NCBI GenBank assembly: GCA_937996235.1
Contig: CALKVK010000016.1
Span: forward strand, 89,790-153,789
Source: an uncultured bacterium
GTDB taxonomy: Bacteria > Planctomycetota > JAJSAM01 > JAJVHW01
DNA: 64,000 bases
Direction of reading: 5' to 3'
Within the stretch, counting starts at the first letter, position 1; every line of letters starts with the position of its first letter. The translations under genes and the position numbers were made by a program. Below, one piece after another: positions 41,616-49,589 of the stretch. The notes under the pieces were generated by a model. The model saw only the letters and a list, made by a program, of their open reading frames with translations. It was not told the origin of the DNA and did no database searches.

Positions 41616-43195
41616 CAGAGATCCTCCGCGGCAAGAACGTGGTGCACGCCCGCGGAAGTCCCGAGCACGCCGGCGAGTCGCGCGACGAACGCGTCGCCGC
41701 CCGCGAGGAACCAGGGCAGCCACGCGAGCACGCGCTCGGCCGGCAGGCCGTCGGGACGGAGCGCTGCGCGCACCAGCGCGCGACGGCGCGACCCGAGCTC
41801 GTCGGCCGCCGCGGCGTCGCGTGTGGCGGCGGCACGGAGCAGCGCGGCCTGACGCGCGACCGCAGCCCGCCGTCGCACGGCCGCGCGCGACGCCCCCGGC
41901 GGCAGCGCCGCGATCGCGCGCTCGAGTTCGTCGAACGGCGCCGCGTCCGCGATCGTCGGCGCAGGGAACGCCGCCGCGCCGCGCGCGACGACGTCGCGCG
42001 GCGCGACACCGAGCGCCGCACAGGCGCGCCGCACCGCAGGCGGCACGAGACTCGCACCCGGTCGCAGCCAGAGCGCCGGCTGGGCGACGCCGAACGCCGC
42101 GTGCGCCTCGCGCAGCAGCGCGCAGTAGCCGAGCTCCGCGGGTCCGCACACCTGCGCGGCGACGGGCAGAGCGGTGTCCTGCGCGAGCACGCGCGACACG
42201 ACGTTCCACGCGAACGCCGTGGGTTCGGCGTCGAGCCGCGCACGGAGCTCCGCGGCGGCACGGCGCTCGCCCGTGCGCTCCACGACGACGAAGCGGCCCT
42301 CGGCGCGCACGCGCTCGCGCGCGCCGGTCGCCTCGTCCACCAGGTAGTAGAGCTGTGCGCGCCGCAGTGCGAGCGGCGCCGGGAAGCCCGCGGCGACGAC
42401 GCGCTCGCACGCGGCGACCGCGAGCGCGTGCAGCGCGCCGGGCTCGTCGATCTCGCGCGCGACGACGGGCGCCGCGAGCGCACGCAGCGCGTGCGGCTCG
42501 ACGACGACGATGCCCTGTGCGCCCAGCACGCGCGCGAGCAGTCGTCCGATGCGACGACCGAACGTCGCGCCGCCTGCGTCGCTCGGCTGCAGCGCCGCCC
42601 GCACCTCCTCCGCGACCGCGGAGCCGGGATGTCGCGCCAGCAGCGCGTCGAGATGCACGTCGGCGCGCGCCGGCCACGCCGCGCGGGCGAGCATGGGCGC
42701 GCGACCGCCGGGCGCGTCGAACGGCGCCTCGACCCGCTGCAGCGCGGCGTCCGCGAGCCACGCGACGTGATCGGCCTCGGCGAGATCGTCGTCCTCGCTC
42801 GCGTGCCAGAACACCGGGACCGCGGGCACGCCGAGCGACTCCACGCGCCGCGCCAGTGCGAGCGCCGCGAGCGCCTTCGTCAGCACCAGCTCCGGTCCGC
42901 CGAGGAGCCCCGGCTGCTGTCCCGTGACGACGGCAACGACGCCGGGAGCGCGCAGACGCTCCGCGGCGCGGCGCGCCGACTCCGGTGCGGCGAGCTCGTC
43001 GAGTCCGCGCAGCAGCGCAGCGACGAGCTCGTCGCGCGGGAGCGGGCGCACTGCTGCGCGCTGCGCCGCCGCGAGGAGACCGTCGTCGTCCCCGACGCCG
43101 TGCTCGACGCAGCCGCGCACGTGCGGCTCGTTCCGCAGCAGCGCGAGTGCGAACGAACCGGCGGGCAGGAGCGCTTCGGGCGGAAGCGTCGTCAT
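41615..43195 (-). CDS. bshC: BshC, bacillithiol synthase (cysteine-adding step 3)
   Basis: The 526-residue BshC-type protein would attach cysteine to GlcN-malate, completing bacillithiol. It is recognised from VVAVVTGQQPGLLGGPELVL, FWHASEDDDLAEADHV, the C-terminal helical region and gene context. The length is close to the family norm of about 540. The ATG at 43195 overlaps the methyltransferase stop, and its stop overlaps the bshB1 start. No frame problem is seen. Ala/Arg richness reflects the GC-rich genome. Confidence 0.92.
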   Translation of the reverse strand: MTTLPPEALLPAGSFALALLRNEPHVRGCVEHGVGDDDGLLAAAQRAAVRPLPRDELVAALLRGLDELAAPESARRAAERLRAPGVVAVVTGQQPGLLGGPELVLTKALAALALARRVESLGVPAVPVFWHASEDDDLAEADHVAWLADAALQRVEAPFDAPGGRAPMLARAAWPARADVHLDALLARHPGSAVAEEVRAALQPSDAGGATFGRRIGRLLARVLGAQGIVVVEPHALRALAAPVVAREIDEPGALHALAVAACERVVAAGFPAPLALRRAQLYYLVDEATGARERVRAEGRFVVVERTGERRAAAELRARLDAEPTAFAWNVVSRVLAQDTALPVAAQVCGPAELGYCALLREAHAAFGVAQPALWLRPGASLVPPAVRRACAALGVAPRDVVARGAAAFPAPTIADAAPFDELERAIAALPPGASRAAVRRRAAVARQAALLRAAATRDAAAADELGSRRRALVRAALRPDGLPAERVLAWLPWFLAGGDAFVARLAGVLGTSAGVHHVLAAEDL

Positions 43196-43938
43196 GCCGC
43201 CTCCGCGACGACGACGTAGCGCGCGGACGCGGCGGTGAACTCTGCACCGCGCAGGTCGCCGTACTCGCCGCGCACGGCGAAGCCCGCGGCCACGAGCAGC
43301 GCGCGCAGCGCGGGCGGGTCGTAGAGCGCCACGGACTCGCGCCACGTGCGCGGCGCGGCGCCGCCGTCGTCGAGCGTCACCTTCTTCCGCACGCGGCCGT
43401 CCACGATCGCACGCTCCTCGACGAGCGTGTTCCCGCCGACGCTGCGCTCGCTGCGCGGGACGAGCGAACGCCGCACGTGCGCCGCGTGCAGGTAGTCGAC
43501 GAACAGCGCGGCCCCGCGACGCAGCACGCGCCGCATCTCCGCGAGCTGGCGCGCATTCCCCGCGTCGTCGAAGTAGCCGAACGAGGTGAAGAACGAGAAC
43601 ACGGCGTCGAAGCGCGCTGCGCCGAACGGCAGAGCGCGCAGGTCTCCGCGGACGTACCGCGGCCCGCCGCCGCGCCCCGCCGCGCGCGCGAGGAGATCCG
43701 CGCTCAGGTCGAGTGCGACGACGCCGCGCGCGCAACGTGCGAGCTCGCGCGCGTGCCGCCCCGCACCGCACGCCGCATCGAGCACGATGCTCGTCGCACC
43801 GAGCGCGGTCGCGCGCGCCGCGAACGCGACGTCGTCGCGTGCCGCCGCGTCGTCGCGGTGCGCGTACACGTCGAGATACTCCGCGCGGAACGCGGCGACG
43901 TACCACGGCGCCTCGTGCTCCGGAGCTGCGTCGTTCAC
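43192..43938 (-). CDS. SAM-dependent methyltransferase in the bacillithiol operon
   Basis: The 248-residue class I methyltransferase has motif I VLDAACGAGRHARELA, an acidic VVALDLSADLL and a later RFDAVFSFFTSFGYF region, a pattern shared with small-molecule methyltransferases. It sits inside the bsh operon, overlapping bshC and pyrF by 4 nt each. In Chlorobiaceae a SAM methyltransferase called NmbA makes N-methyl-bacillithiol, so this gene is a good candidate for the same role. That assignment rests on context and family, not on a visible substrate site. GTG 43938 is the start, and no strong ribosome binding site is seen beyond the coupling overlap. Confidence 0.85.
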   Translation of the reverse strand: MNDAAPEHEAPWYVAAFRAEYLDVYAHRDDAAARDDVAFAARATALGATSIVLDAACGAGRHARELARCARGVVALDLSADLLARAAGRGGGPRYVRGDLRALPFGAARFDAVFSFFTSFGYFDDAGNARQLAEMRRVLRRGAALFVDYLHAAHVRRSLVPRSERSVGGNTLVEERAIVDGRVRKKVTLDDGGAAPRTWRESVALYDPPALRALLVAAGFAVRGEYGDLRGAEFTAASARYVVVAEAA

Positions 43939-44855
43939 CCGGCGCCGCCCGCGCGCACCGCGTTGAGCGCGTCGCGCATCTCCGTCGTCGCCGCCGCGAC
44001 GGAGTCGCGCCAGCGTGCCTCGCCGTACTGCGTCGCGTGCGCGCCCGCGCGGAACGCGAAGGTGAGCCCGCGGGACGAGCTCACGACGGCGCCGAGGCCG
44101 TCGGCGCCGAACGCACCGCGGCAGTCCTCGGCCGCACCGCCCTGCGCGCCGTAGCCCGGCACGAGGAGCGGCGTGTGCGGGATGCGCGCACGCAGTGCCG
44201 CGAGCTGCGCCGGGTGCGTGGCGCCGATCACGGCGCCGACGCTGTTCCAGCCGCCGTCGTCGCGCGCCGTCGTCGCGCCGAGCTCGGACACGGCGTCGGC
44301 GACGCGCTCGTACAGCGTGCCGCCGCCCGCGAGCTCGAGATCCTGGAAGTCCGCGGATCCCGGGTTGCTCGTCTTGACCAGCACGAACAGTCCCTTGCCG
44401 TCGCCGCGGCAGCGCGCGACGAACGGCTCGAGGGCGTCGCGGCCGAGATACGGGTTGACGGTCAGGGCGTCGGCGCCGTCGGCGGCGAGGTGCGCCTCGG
44501 CGTACGCCATCGCCGTGGTGTTCATGTCGCCGCGCTTCGCATCGAGGATCACGAGCAGTCCGCGCTCGCGGGCCGCCGCGATCGTGCGGTGGAGCGCGTC
44601 GACGCCCGCGAGGCCGAGCGCCTCGTAGAACGCGGACTGCGGCTTCACGATGGGTGCGAGCGGCGCGATCACGTCGAGCACCGCCGCGCCCCACAGCGCG
44701 AACGCCTCGGCGCGCGCGGCGGCGTCGCCGCCGCGACCGCGCGAGAACTCCGCGGGCAGCGACTCGAAGCGCGGGTCGAGTCCCACGCAGACGACCGAGC
44801 GCTTGGCGCGGCACGCGGCGTGGAGTCGCGCAGGGAAGGACGGGGACGGGGTCAA
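43935..44855 (-). CDS. pyrF: orotidine-5'-phosphate decarboxylase
   Basis: The 306-residue enzyme converts OMP to UMP in pyrimidine synthesis. It is the longer type 2 form, with VCVGLDPRFESLP at the start, the catalytic ILDAKRGDMNTTA, NPYLGRDALEPF and VPGYGAQGG near the C-terminus. The TTG at 44855 is the chosen start: GGAG is 8 nt upstream and the codon overlaps the pabA stop (TTGA), as with other genes of this operon. No nearby in-frame ATG or GTG keeps the conserved N-terminus. It lies between pabA and the methyltransferase gene. Confidence 0.93.
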   Translation of the reverse strand: MTPSPSFPARLHAACRAKRSVVCVGLDPRFESLPAEFSRGRGGDAAARAEAFALWGAAVLDVIAPLAPIVKPQSAFYEALGLAGVDALHRTIAAARERGLLVILDAKRGDMNTTAMAYAEAHLAADGADALTVNPYLGRDALEPFVARCRGDGKGLFVLVKTSNPGSADFQDLELAGGGTLYERVADAVSELGATTARDDGGWNSVGAVIGATHPAQLAALRARIPHTPLLVPGYGAQGGAAEDCRGAFGADGLGAVVSSSRGLTFAFRAGAHATQYGEARWRDSVAAATTEMRDALNAVRAGGAG

Positions 44856-45463
44856 GCGAGGATCTCCTTCGTGCTGCTCGCGCGGGCGAGCGCGAGGAAG
44901 TTGTCGAGGATGCGGGGGCCGGCGGGCGTCATGAAGGACTCTGGGTGGAACTGCACGCCGACGTGCGGACACTCCCGGTGGCGCACGGCCATCAGCTCGT
45001 CCGGGGCGGCGTCGCGCTCGACCCGTGCGGTCGCGACGAGCGCGGGCGGCAGCGGCTCCGCGACGACGAGGGAGTGGTAGCGCATCGCCTCGAAGCGCTC
45101 CGGGACGCCGTCGAACAGCGCGTCGCCGTCGTGACGCACGACGCTGGTCTTGCCGTGCACGAGACGTGCTGCCGCCGCGACGCGCCCGCCGCACGCGACG
45201 CCGAGCGCCTGGTGCCCCAGGCACACGCCGAGCAGCGGCAGACGCGACCGCGCGGCGGCGCGGATCAGATCGACCGAGATGCCCGCCTCGGCCGGCGTGC
45301 ACGGTCCGGGCGAGACGACGACCGCGTCGGGTGCGAGCGCGAGCGCCGCCCCCACGTCCAGGGCGTCATTGCGATGGACGAGCGTCTCGGCCCCGAGCAC
45401 GCGCAGCGCCTGGACGAGGTTCCAGACGAACGAGTCGTAGTTGTCGACGACCAGCACGCGCAC
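44852..45463 (-). CDS. pabA: aminodeoxychorismate/anthranilate synthase glutamine amidotransferase subunit
   Basis: The 203-residue class I glutamine amidotransferase makes ammonia for 4-amino-4-deoxychorismate or anthranilate synthase. It begins with VRVLVVDNYDSFVWNL, has SPGPCTPAEAG, the nucleophile Cys in LGVCLGHQALG and the catalytic HPES in GVQFHPESFM. TrpG and PabA cannot be told apart from the sequence, and the partner large subunit is not in the window. The start is GTG 45463: TAGCAT lies 8 nt upstream and no ribosome binding site is visible. It heads the six-gene overlapping operon ending at bshA. Confidence 0.88.
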   Translation of the reverse strand: MRVLVVDNYDSFVWNLVQALRVLGAETLVHRNDALDVGAALALAPDAVVVSPGPCTPAEAGISVDLIRAAARSRLPLLGVCLGHQALGVACGGRVAAAARLVHGKTSVVRHDGDALFDGVPERFEAMRYHSLVVAEPLPPALVATARVERDAAPDELMAVRHRECPHVGVQFHPESFMTPAGPRILDNFLALARASSTKEILA

Positions 45464-45471
45464 GTGCGCGG

Positions 45472-45477
45472 ATGCTA
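45472..45477 (-). promoter_or_regulatory. -10 box of a leaderless gene (TAGCAT)
   Basis: Read on the minus strand, TAGCAT ends 8 nt before the GTG at 45463. It would drive the pabA-to-bshA operon. The rest of the 268-nt gap to the kinase gene shows nothing recognisable. Confidence 0.4.
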
Positions 45478-45731
45478 CACGCGGCGAGCCCGACCTTCTC
45501 ACGCGGCTCGCGCACGTCGTGATGACCACTTCGGCGCAATCGAGCCTCGGCCTGCTCGCGGCGAGAGCGGAGCGCGCACCGGTCAGCTTCCTGAGCGAGG
45601 ACAGAGTGTCGCGGGCAAGGCGCCGAGGTGATCGCGACGCCGTGGCGTCGCAGAGCCGAGGCAACACAGCACGCGGCGCTCTGGACCGCTCAGGTGCGTG
45701 AGTCGTCGTGAGAAGGTCGGGCCATCCCGCC

Positions 45732-47918
45732 TCACGAGCGCACCGCGACCACGGTCGCGGTCTCGGCGAGCGGAAGCGTGAACGCGAAGCACGACCCGCC
45801 GCCGCCGGGCGCCTCGACCCAGATCCGGCCGCCGAGCGCGCGGACGGCGGAGCGCGCGATCGGGAGTCCGAGTCCGAGACCGCGCGGCTTCTCGGTGAGC
45901 ACGTCGCCGAGCTGGCCGAAGCGCTCGAAGATGCGCTCGCGCAGCGACTCGGGCACGCCGGGTCCGCGGTCCTCGATGGAGAACGCGATCTCGCCCGGGC
46001 CGCCGCGGCGCACGGTGACGACCACCTGCGTCGCCTCGGGCGCGAACTTGCACGCGTTCGAGAGGAGCTCGTCGAGCACGCGGCTCGCCCAGCGCCGGTC
46101 GGCGCGGACCGGCGGGAGCGCGGGGACGACGCGCGCGCGCACGGCGACGCCGCGCTCGCGGAACGCGTCGCGCGAGCGGCGCAGCGCGGCGACCAGCAGC
46201 TCCTGCGCGTCGAGCGTCTCGACGCAGAGCCGCTCGCTGCCGGTCTCGAGCGCGGTGAGCGAGAGCACCGACTGCAGCGTGGACGTGAGACGCTCCGACT
46301 CGCGCCGCACGATCGCGGCGAACTCGCGCCGTTCCTTCGTCGCCTCCTCGCCGGACTCGCCCGCCGTGTCGGCGAGGATCTCCGCGAAGCCGCCGATCGA
46401 GGTGAGCGGGGTGAGGAGCTCGTGACTCATCGACGCGAGGAACGCGTCCTTCGCCGCGTCGAGGACGCGCAGCTCCGCGTTCGCGCGCTCGAGCTCCGCC
46501 GTGCGCTCGGCGACGCGCTGCTCGAGCTCTCGATTGAAGCCCTCGACGCGTTCGTAGAGCCGCGCGTTGGCGAGCGCGACGGAGGCCTGGCCCGCGACCG
46601 CCCCGAGGAAGCGCAGCCGCGCGTCGGTGTCGTCACGCCGCGGGCCGTGCAGCTCGTACGCGACCAGCGCGCCGAGCGACTCGCCCTGGTGCACGAGCGG
46701 GGCGACGAGCGCCGCCGCGACGGGCACGTCGCCGGCCGCGGCGGCGATCCACGGCACCTCGGCCGCCGCGAGCGCGAACGGCGCGCCGTCGAGCAGCCGC
46801 CGCACGACGTCGGCGTCGTGCACGCCCTCGGTCGCGACGGGGTCCTGCGCGAAGCCCCGCACGAGCTGCGGCACGACCTGGTCGGTCGCGACGTCGCGCA
46901 GGAGCACGGCGCCGTGCGTCGCCCCGACCGTCGAGAGCGCGCCGTCGAGTACGTGCCGCAGCACCGTCTCGAGGTCCAGCGCTCCGGCGATCACGACGCC
47001 CGTCTCGTGGAGCACGGCGAGCTGCCGGACGTGTTCGCCGAGACGCCGCCGCGTCTCGTGGAGCTCCGAGACGAGGCGCGCGGACTCGATGTTGGTCGCG
47101 ACGGCCTGCTCGAGGAGCTGGTCCACGCCCGGCAGCCCGTCCTCGGTCGCCTCGGCGCGCGTGACGATCACCGACGCGCGCGACTCCTCGGCACCCGAGG
47201 CCGCCTCGGGAACGAGCGCCGCCGCGGCCGCGGTGCCGGGCACCATGCGGACGACACGGCGCCCGTGCTCCTCGCGGATCTCGGCGAGCCGCGCGTCGAG
47301 CTGGCGGCGGACGTCGGCGGGATCCGCGAGCCGGTACTCGCGCGCGAGCCCCTCCAGGATGTCGCCGCAGAGCGCCGACAGCGCCTCGAACACGCCGTCG
47401 CCCGTCGTCGCCGTCGTCTCGAACTCGGGGCGGCCCTCGGGGTTGAGCGCCGCGTGGAGCGCGTCGACGGGCTGCGCACCCGGCACGTCGCGCTTGTTCC
47501 ACTGGAACACGAGCGGCACGCGGGCGGGGTCGAGCGAGTTCGCGACCAGGTTCGCGCGCAGGCCCTCGAGCGACTCCGCGTTGCCCTCGAGCGCCGCGGG
47601 ATCGGAGTCGGCCACGAAGACGACCCCGTCGGCCCCGCGCAGCACGTAGCGGCGCGTGACGTGGTACTTCACCTGGCCGGGCACGGTGAACGCCTGGAGC
47701 CGCACCTGGAAGCCGCCGAGGCTCCCGAGCGGGATCGGCAGGAAGTCGAAGAACAGCGTGCGGTCGCCCTGGGTGTTCAGGGAGACGAGCTCGGTGCGCC
47801 CGTCCGGGTCCACGACGCGGTGGATGTGGCGCAGGCTGGTCGTCTTGCCCGACAGCGCGGTGCCGTAGTAGACGATCTTCGCGTTGATCGTCCGGTCGCG
47901 CAGATTGATCAGGCTCAT
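45732..47918 (-). CDS. MglA-like GTPase - GAF - histidine kinase fusion
   Basis: The 728-residue protein joins three modules. Residues 1-190 are an MglA-type small GTPase (P-loop GTALSGKT at residue 19, FTVPGQVKYH switch region, WNKRD). Residues of about 300-455 form a GAF sensor. After a coiled coil (about 455-490) comes a histidine kinase with the phospho-acceptor His499 in SMSHELLTPLTS, an N box NACKF near 621, and ATP-lid glycines DRGPGV and GLGLGL near 650 and 680. The kinase has no membrane segment and should be cytoplasmic, perhaps reading GTPase state or a small molecule. No response regulator is adjacent. The ATG at 47918 follows GAGG. Confidence 0.9.
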   Translation of the reverse strand: MSLINLRDRTINAKIVYYGTALSGKTTSLRHIHRVVDPDGRTELVSLNTQGDRTLFFDFLPIPLGSLGGFQVRLQAFTVPGQVKYHVTRRYVLRGADGVVFVADSDPAALEGNAESLEGLRANLVANSLDPARVPLVFQWNKRDVPGAQPVDALHAALNPEGRPEFETTATTGDGVFEALSALCGDILEGLAREYRLADPADVRRQLDARLAEIREEHGRRVVRMVPGTAAAAALVPEAASGAEESRASVIVTRAEATEDGLPGVDQLLEQAVATNIESARLVSELHETRRRLGEHVRQLAVLHETGVVIAGALDLETVLRHVLDGALSTVGATHGAVLLRDVATDQVVPQLVRGFAQDPVATEGVHDADVVRRLLDGAPFALAAAEVPWIAAAAGDVPVAAALVAPLVHQGESLGALVAYELHGPRRDDTDARLRFLGAVAGQASVALANARLYERVEGFNRELEQRVAERTAELERANAELRVLDAAKDAFLASMSHELLTPLTSIGGFAEILADTAGESGEEATKERREFAAIVRRESERLTSTLQSVLSLTALETGSERLCVETLDAQELLVAALRRSRDAFRERGVAVRARVVPALPPVRADRRWASRVLDELLSNACKFAPEATQVVVTVRRGGPGEIAFSIEDRGPGVPESLRERIFERFGQLGDVLTEKPRGLGLGLPIARSAVRALGGRIWVEAPGGGGSCFAFTLPLAETATVVAVRS

Positions 47919-48008
47919 GGCACCTCGGGCGGCCCGGCGCGGCCGCGACCGGACCTGCCTCCTATCGAGACCGCGAAGCGGCCCCCTTGAGCCGGAGCGG
48001 AGGCTCTG

Positions 48009-49232
48009 CTGACCCCGCCGGAGATCTACCTCGACCACGCCGCGTCGGCGCCCCTCCTGCCGGAGGCGCGGGACGCTCTCGTGGCGACGCTCGGGCTGGG
48101 ACCGGGGAACGCCGCGAGCGCCCACGGAGCGGGCCGCCGCCTCCGGCGCGTGCTCTCCGAGGCGCGCGAGCAGGTCGCGGCGCTCGTGGGGGCACGTCCG
48201 GCGGAGATCGTCTTCACGTCGGGCGCGAGCGAGTCGAACGCGCTCGCCGTGCGCGGTGCGCTGCGGGCGCGGGCCGCCGCCGAGCGTGTGCTCGTCACGA
48301 CCGAGGCGGAGCACGACGGGCTCCTCGCCCTGGCCGACGCGCTCGCGGCCGAGGGCGTGGACGTGCGCGTCGGACCGGTCGGACCCGCCGGCCGCTTCGA
48401 CCCGGTCGCGATCGCGGCGCAGGTGCCCGCGACGGGTGCCGTCGTGGCGGCGACGCTCGCGCAGTCGGTGACGGGTGTGCTCGAGGACGTGCCCTGGCTC
48501 GCGCGCGCGCTCGGCGGCCTCCCCGGCGTGCTCCACGTGGACGGGGCGCAGGCGGTCGGCCGCGTGCCGGTGGACGTCGCCGCGCTCGGAGCCGACCTCT
48601 TCGGCTTCTCGGGGCACAAGCTCGGCGCGCCGCACGGCATCGGCGTGCTCGTCGTCCGCGAGGGCACCCCCTTCGCCCCCCCGGGCGGCGACGCCGCGCA
48701 GGAGCGCGGGCGGCGCGCCGGGACCGAGGCCGTCGCCCTCGCGGCGGCACTCGGCGCGGCGGCGCGTGTCGCCGCGGCCGCCGTCGCCGCGACCGCCTCC
48801 CACGCCCGCGACGTCCTCGCGCCGCTCGACGCGTTCCTCGCGGAGACGCCGCACGCGTCGCTCGTGACGACGGAGCCCGCGCTCCCGACGACGCGCCTGG
48901 TGTGCTTCGCCGGCCGTCGCGCAGACACGCTGCTCGCCGCACTCGACGCGTGCGGCGTGCGCGTGTCGGCCGGGAGCGCGTGCGCCAGCGGCGCGCGGAC
49001 GCCGCCGCGCGTGCTGCGCGCGTCCGGCATGTGCGACGCCGACGCTGCCGCGTGCGTCCGCTTCTCCGTCGGCCGCGAGACGACGCGCGCGGACGTGGCG
49101 CACGCCGTCGCGCACCTGCGCCGCGTGCTCGCGCGCGCTCTTCGTGCGCCGCCAACGGGTTACGTCGACGTCAAAAAAAGTTCGCCGCGGAACTGCTCGT
49201 CTGCGGGCGGAGCCACCGCCCGAGATGCTTGA
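48009..49232 (+). CDS. cysteine desulfurase (IscS/NifS family), CTG start
   Basis: The protein of about 407 residues is a PLP enzyme taking sulfur from cysteine for Fe-S clusters or tRNA thiolation. The family start YLDHAASAP, FTSGASESNAL, TTEAEHDG, HVDGAQAVG, the PLP Lys in GFSGHKLGAPHG and the active-site Cys in SAGSACASGARTPP are all present. No ATG, GTG or TTG lies between the in-frame stop at 47988-47990 and the conserved N-terminus. CTG 48009, with GGAGG 5 nt upstream, is therefore the best start; the GTG at 48081 would delete the conserved start motif. It is divergent from the GTPase-kinase gene. The C-terminal tail of about 20 residues is unconserved. Confidence 0.85.
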   Translation: MTPPEIYLDHAASAPLLPEARDALVATLGLGPGNAASAHGAGRRLRRVLSEAREQVAALVGARPAEIVFTSGASESNALAVRGALRARAAAERVLVTTEAEHDGLLALADALAAEGVDVRVGPVGPAGRFDPVAIAAQVPATGAVVAATLAQSVTGVLEDVPWLARALGGLPGVLHVDGAQAVGRVPVDVAALGADLFGFSGHKLGAPHGIGVLVVREGTPFAPPGGDAAQERGRRAGTEAVALAAALGAAARVAAAAVAATASHARDVLAPLDAFLAETPHASLVTTEPALPTTRLVCFAGRRADTLLAALDACGVRVSAGSACASGARTPPRVLRASGMCDADAAACVRFSVGRETTRADVAHAVAHLRRVLARALRAPPTGYVDVKKSSPRNCSSAGGATARDA

Positions 49233-49589
49233 TTCTGCTGCATCTCAGGACGACGCGCGAGAGCGCGTGCGGCTTTTGACACGCGCCGCGCGCTGGCTAG
49301 AATTCGTCCCCCGGCCGCGAAGGCGCGCGGGCTGCGGACGGACCTCCTCGAGACGTGCGACGGAAGGCGCACACCACGACGGGACGGGCGCAGACCAACT
49401 CTGCCGCAGGCACGCCCGGCGCTGTGCCGTGCGGTGGGATCGGCCCAGGACGATCGGGACGCGACGTCGATTCCGCCGGACGGCGGACGCGGCGCCGCAG
49501 GGTAGCGGTGGACGACGACAGGGCGACGAACGACGGCGTGACGGCGCAGCATCGGCTGCACCCGCACGGCGAAGGAGAACGACGCGCGC
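49233..49589. other. intergenic region upstream of dnaA
   Basis: This 357-nt gap contains a good promoter at 49276-49303 and then about 280 nt of apparent 5' leader before dnaA. No gene, DnaA box cluster or repeat was recognised. A run of seven A near 49172-49178 lies inside the end of the preceding gene. Confidence 0.6.
49276..49303 (+). promoter_or_regulatory. sigma-70-type promoter of dnaA
   Basis: TTGACA (49276-49281), a 16-nt spacer and TAGAAT (49298-49303) form the best consensus promoter in the window. Transcription would begin near 49310, giving dnaA a leader of about 280 nt. Confidence 0.75.

Noticed and set aside
45708..47990. Plus-strand open frame opposite the GTPase-histidine kinase gene
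   Set aside because: It contains no recognisable motif while the minus strand encodes a complete, motif-rich kinase.
48081..49232. GTG 48081 as start of the cysteine desulfurase
   Set aside because: It would delete the conserved YLDHAASAP segment that binds the cofactor region.
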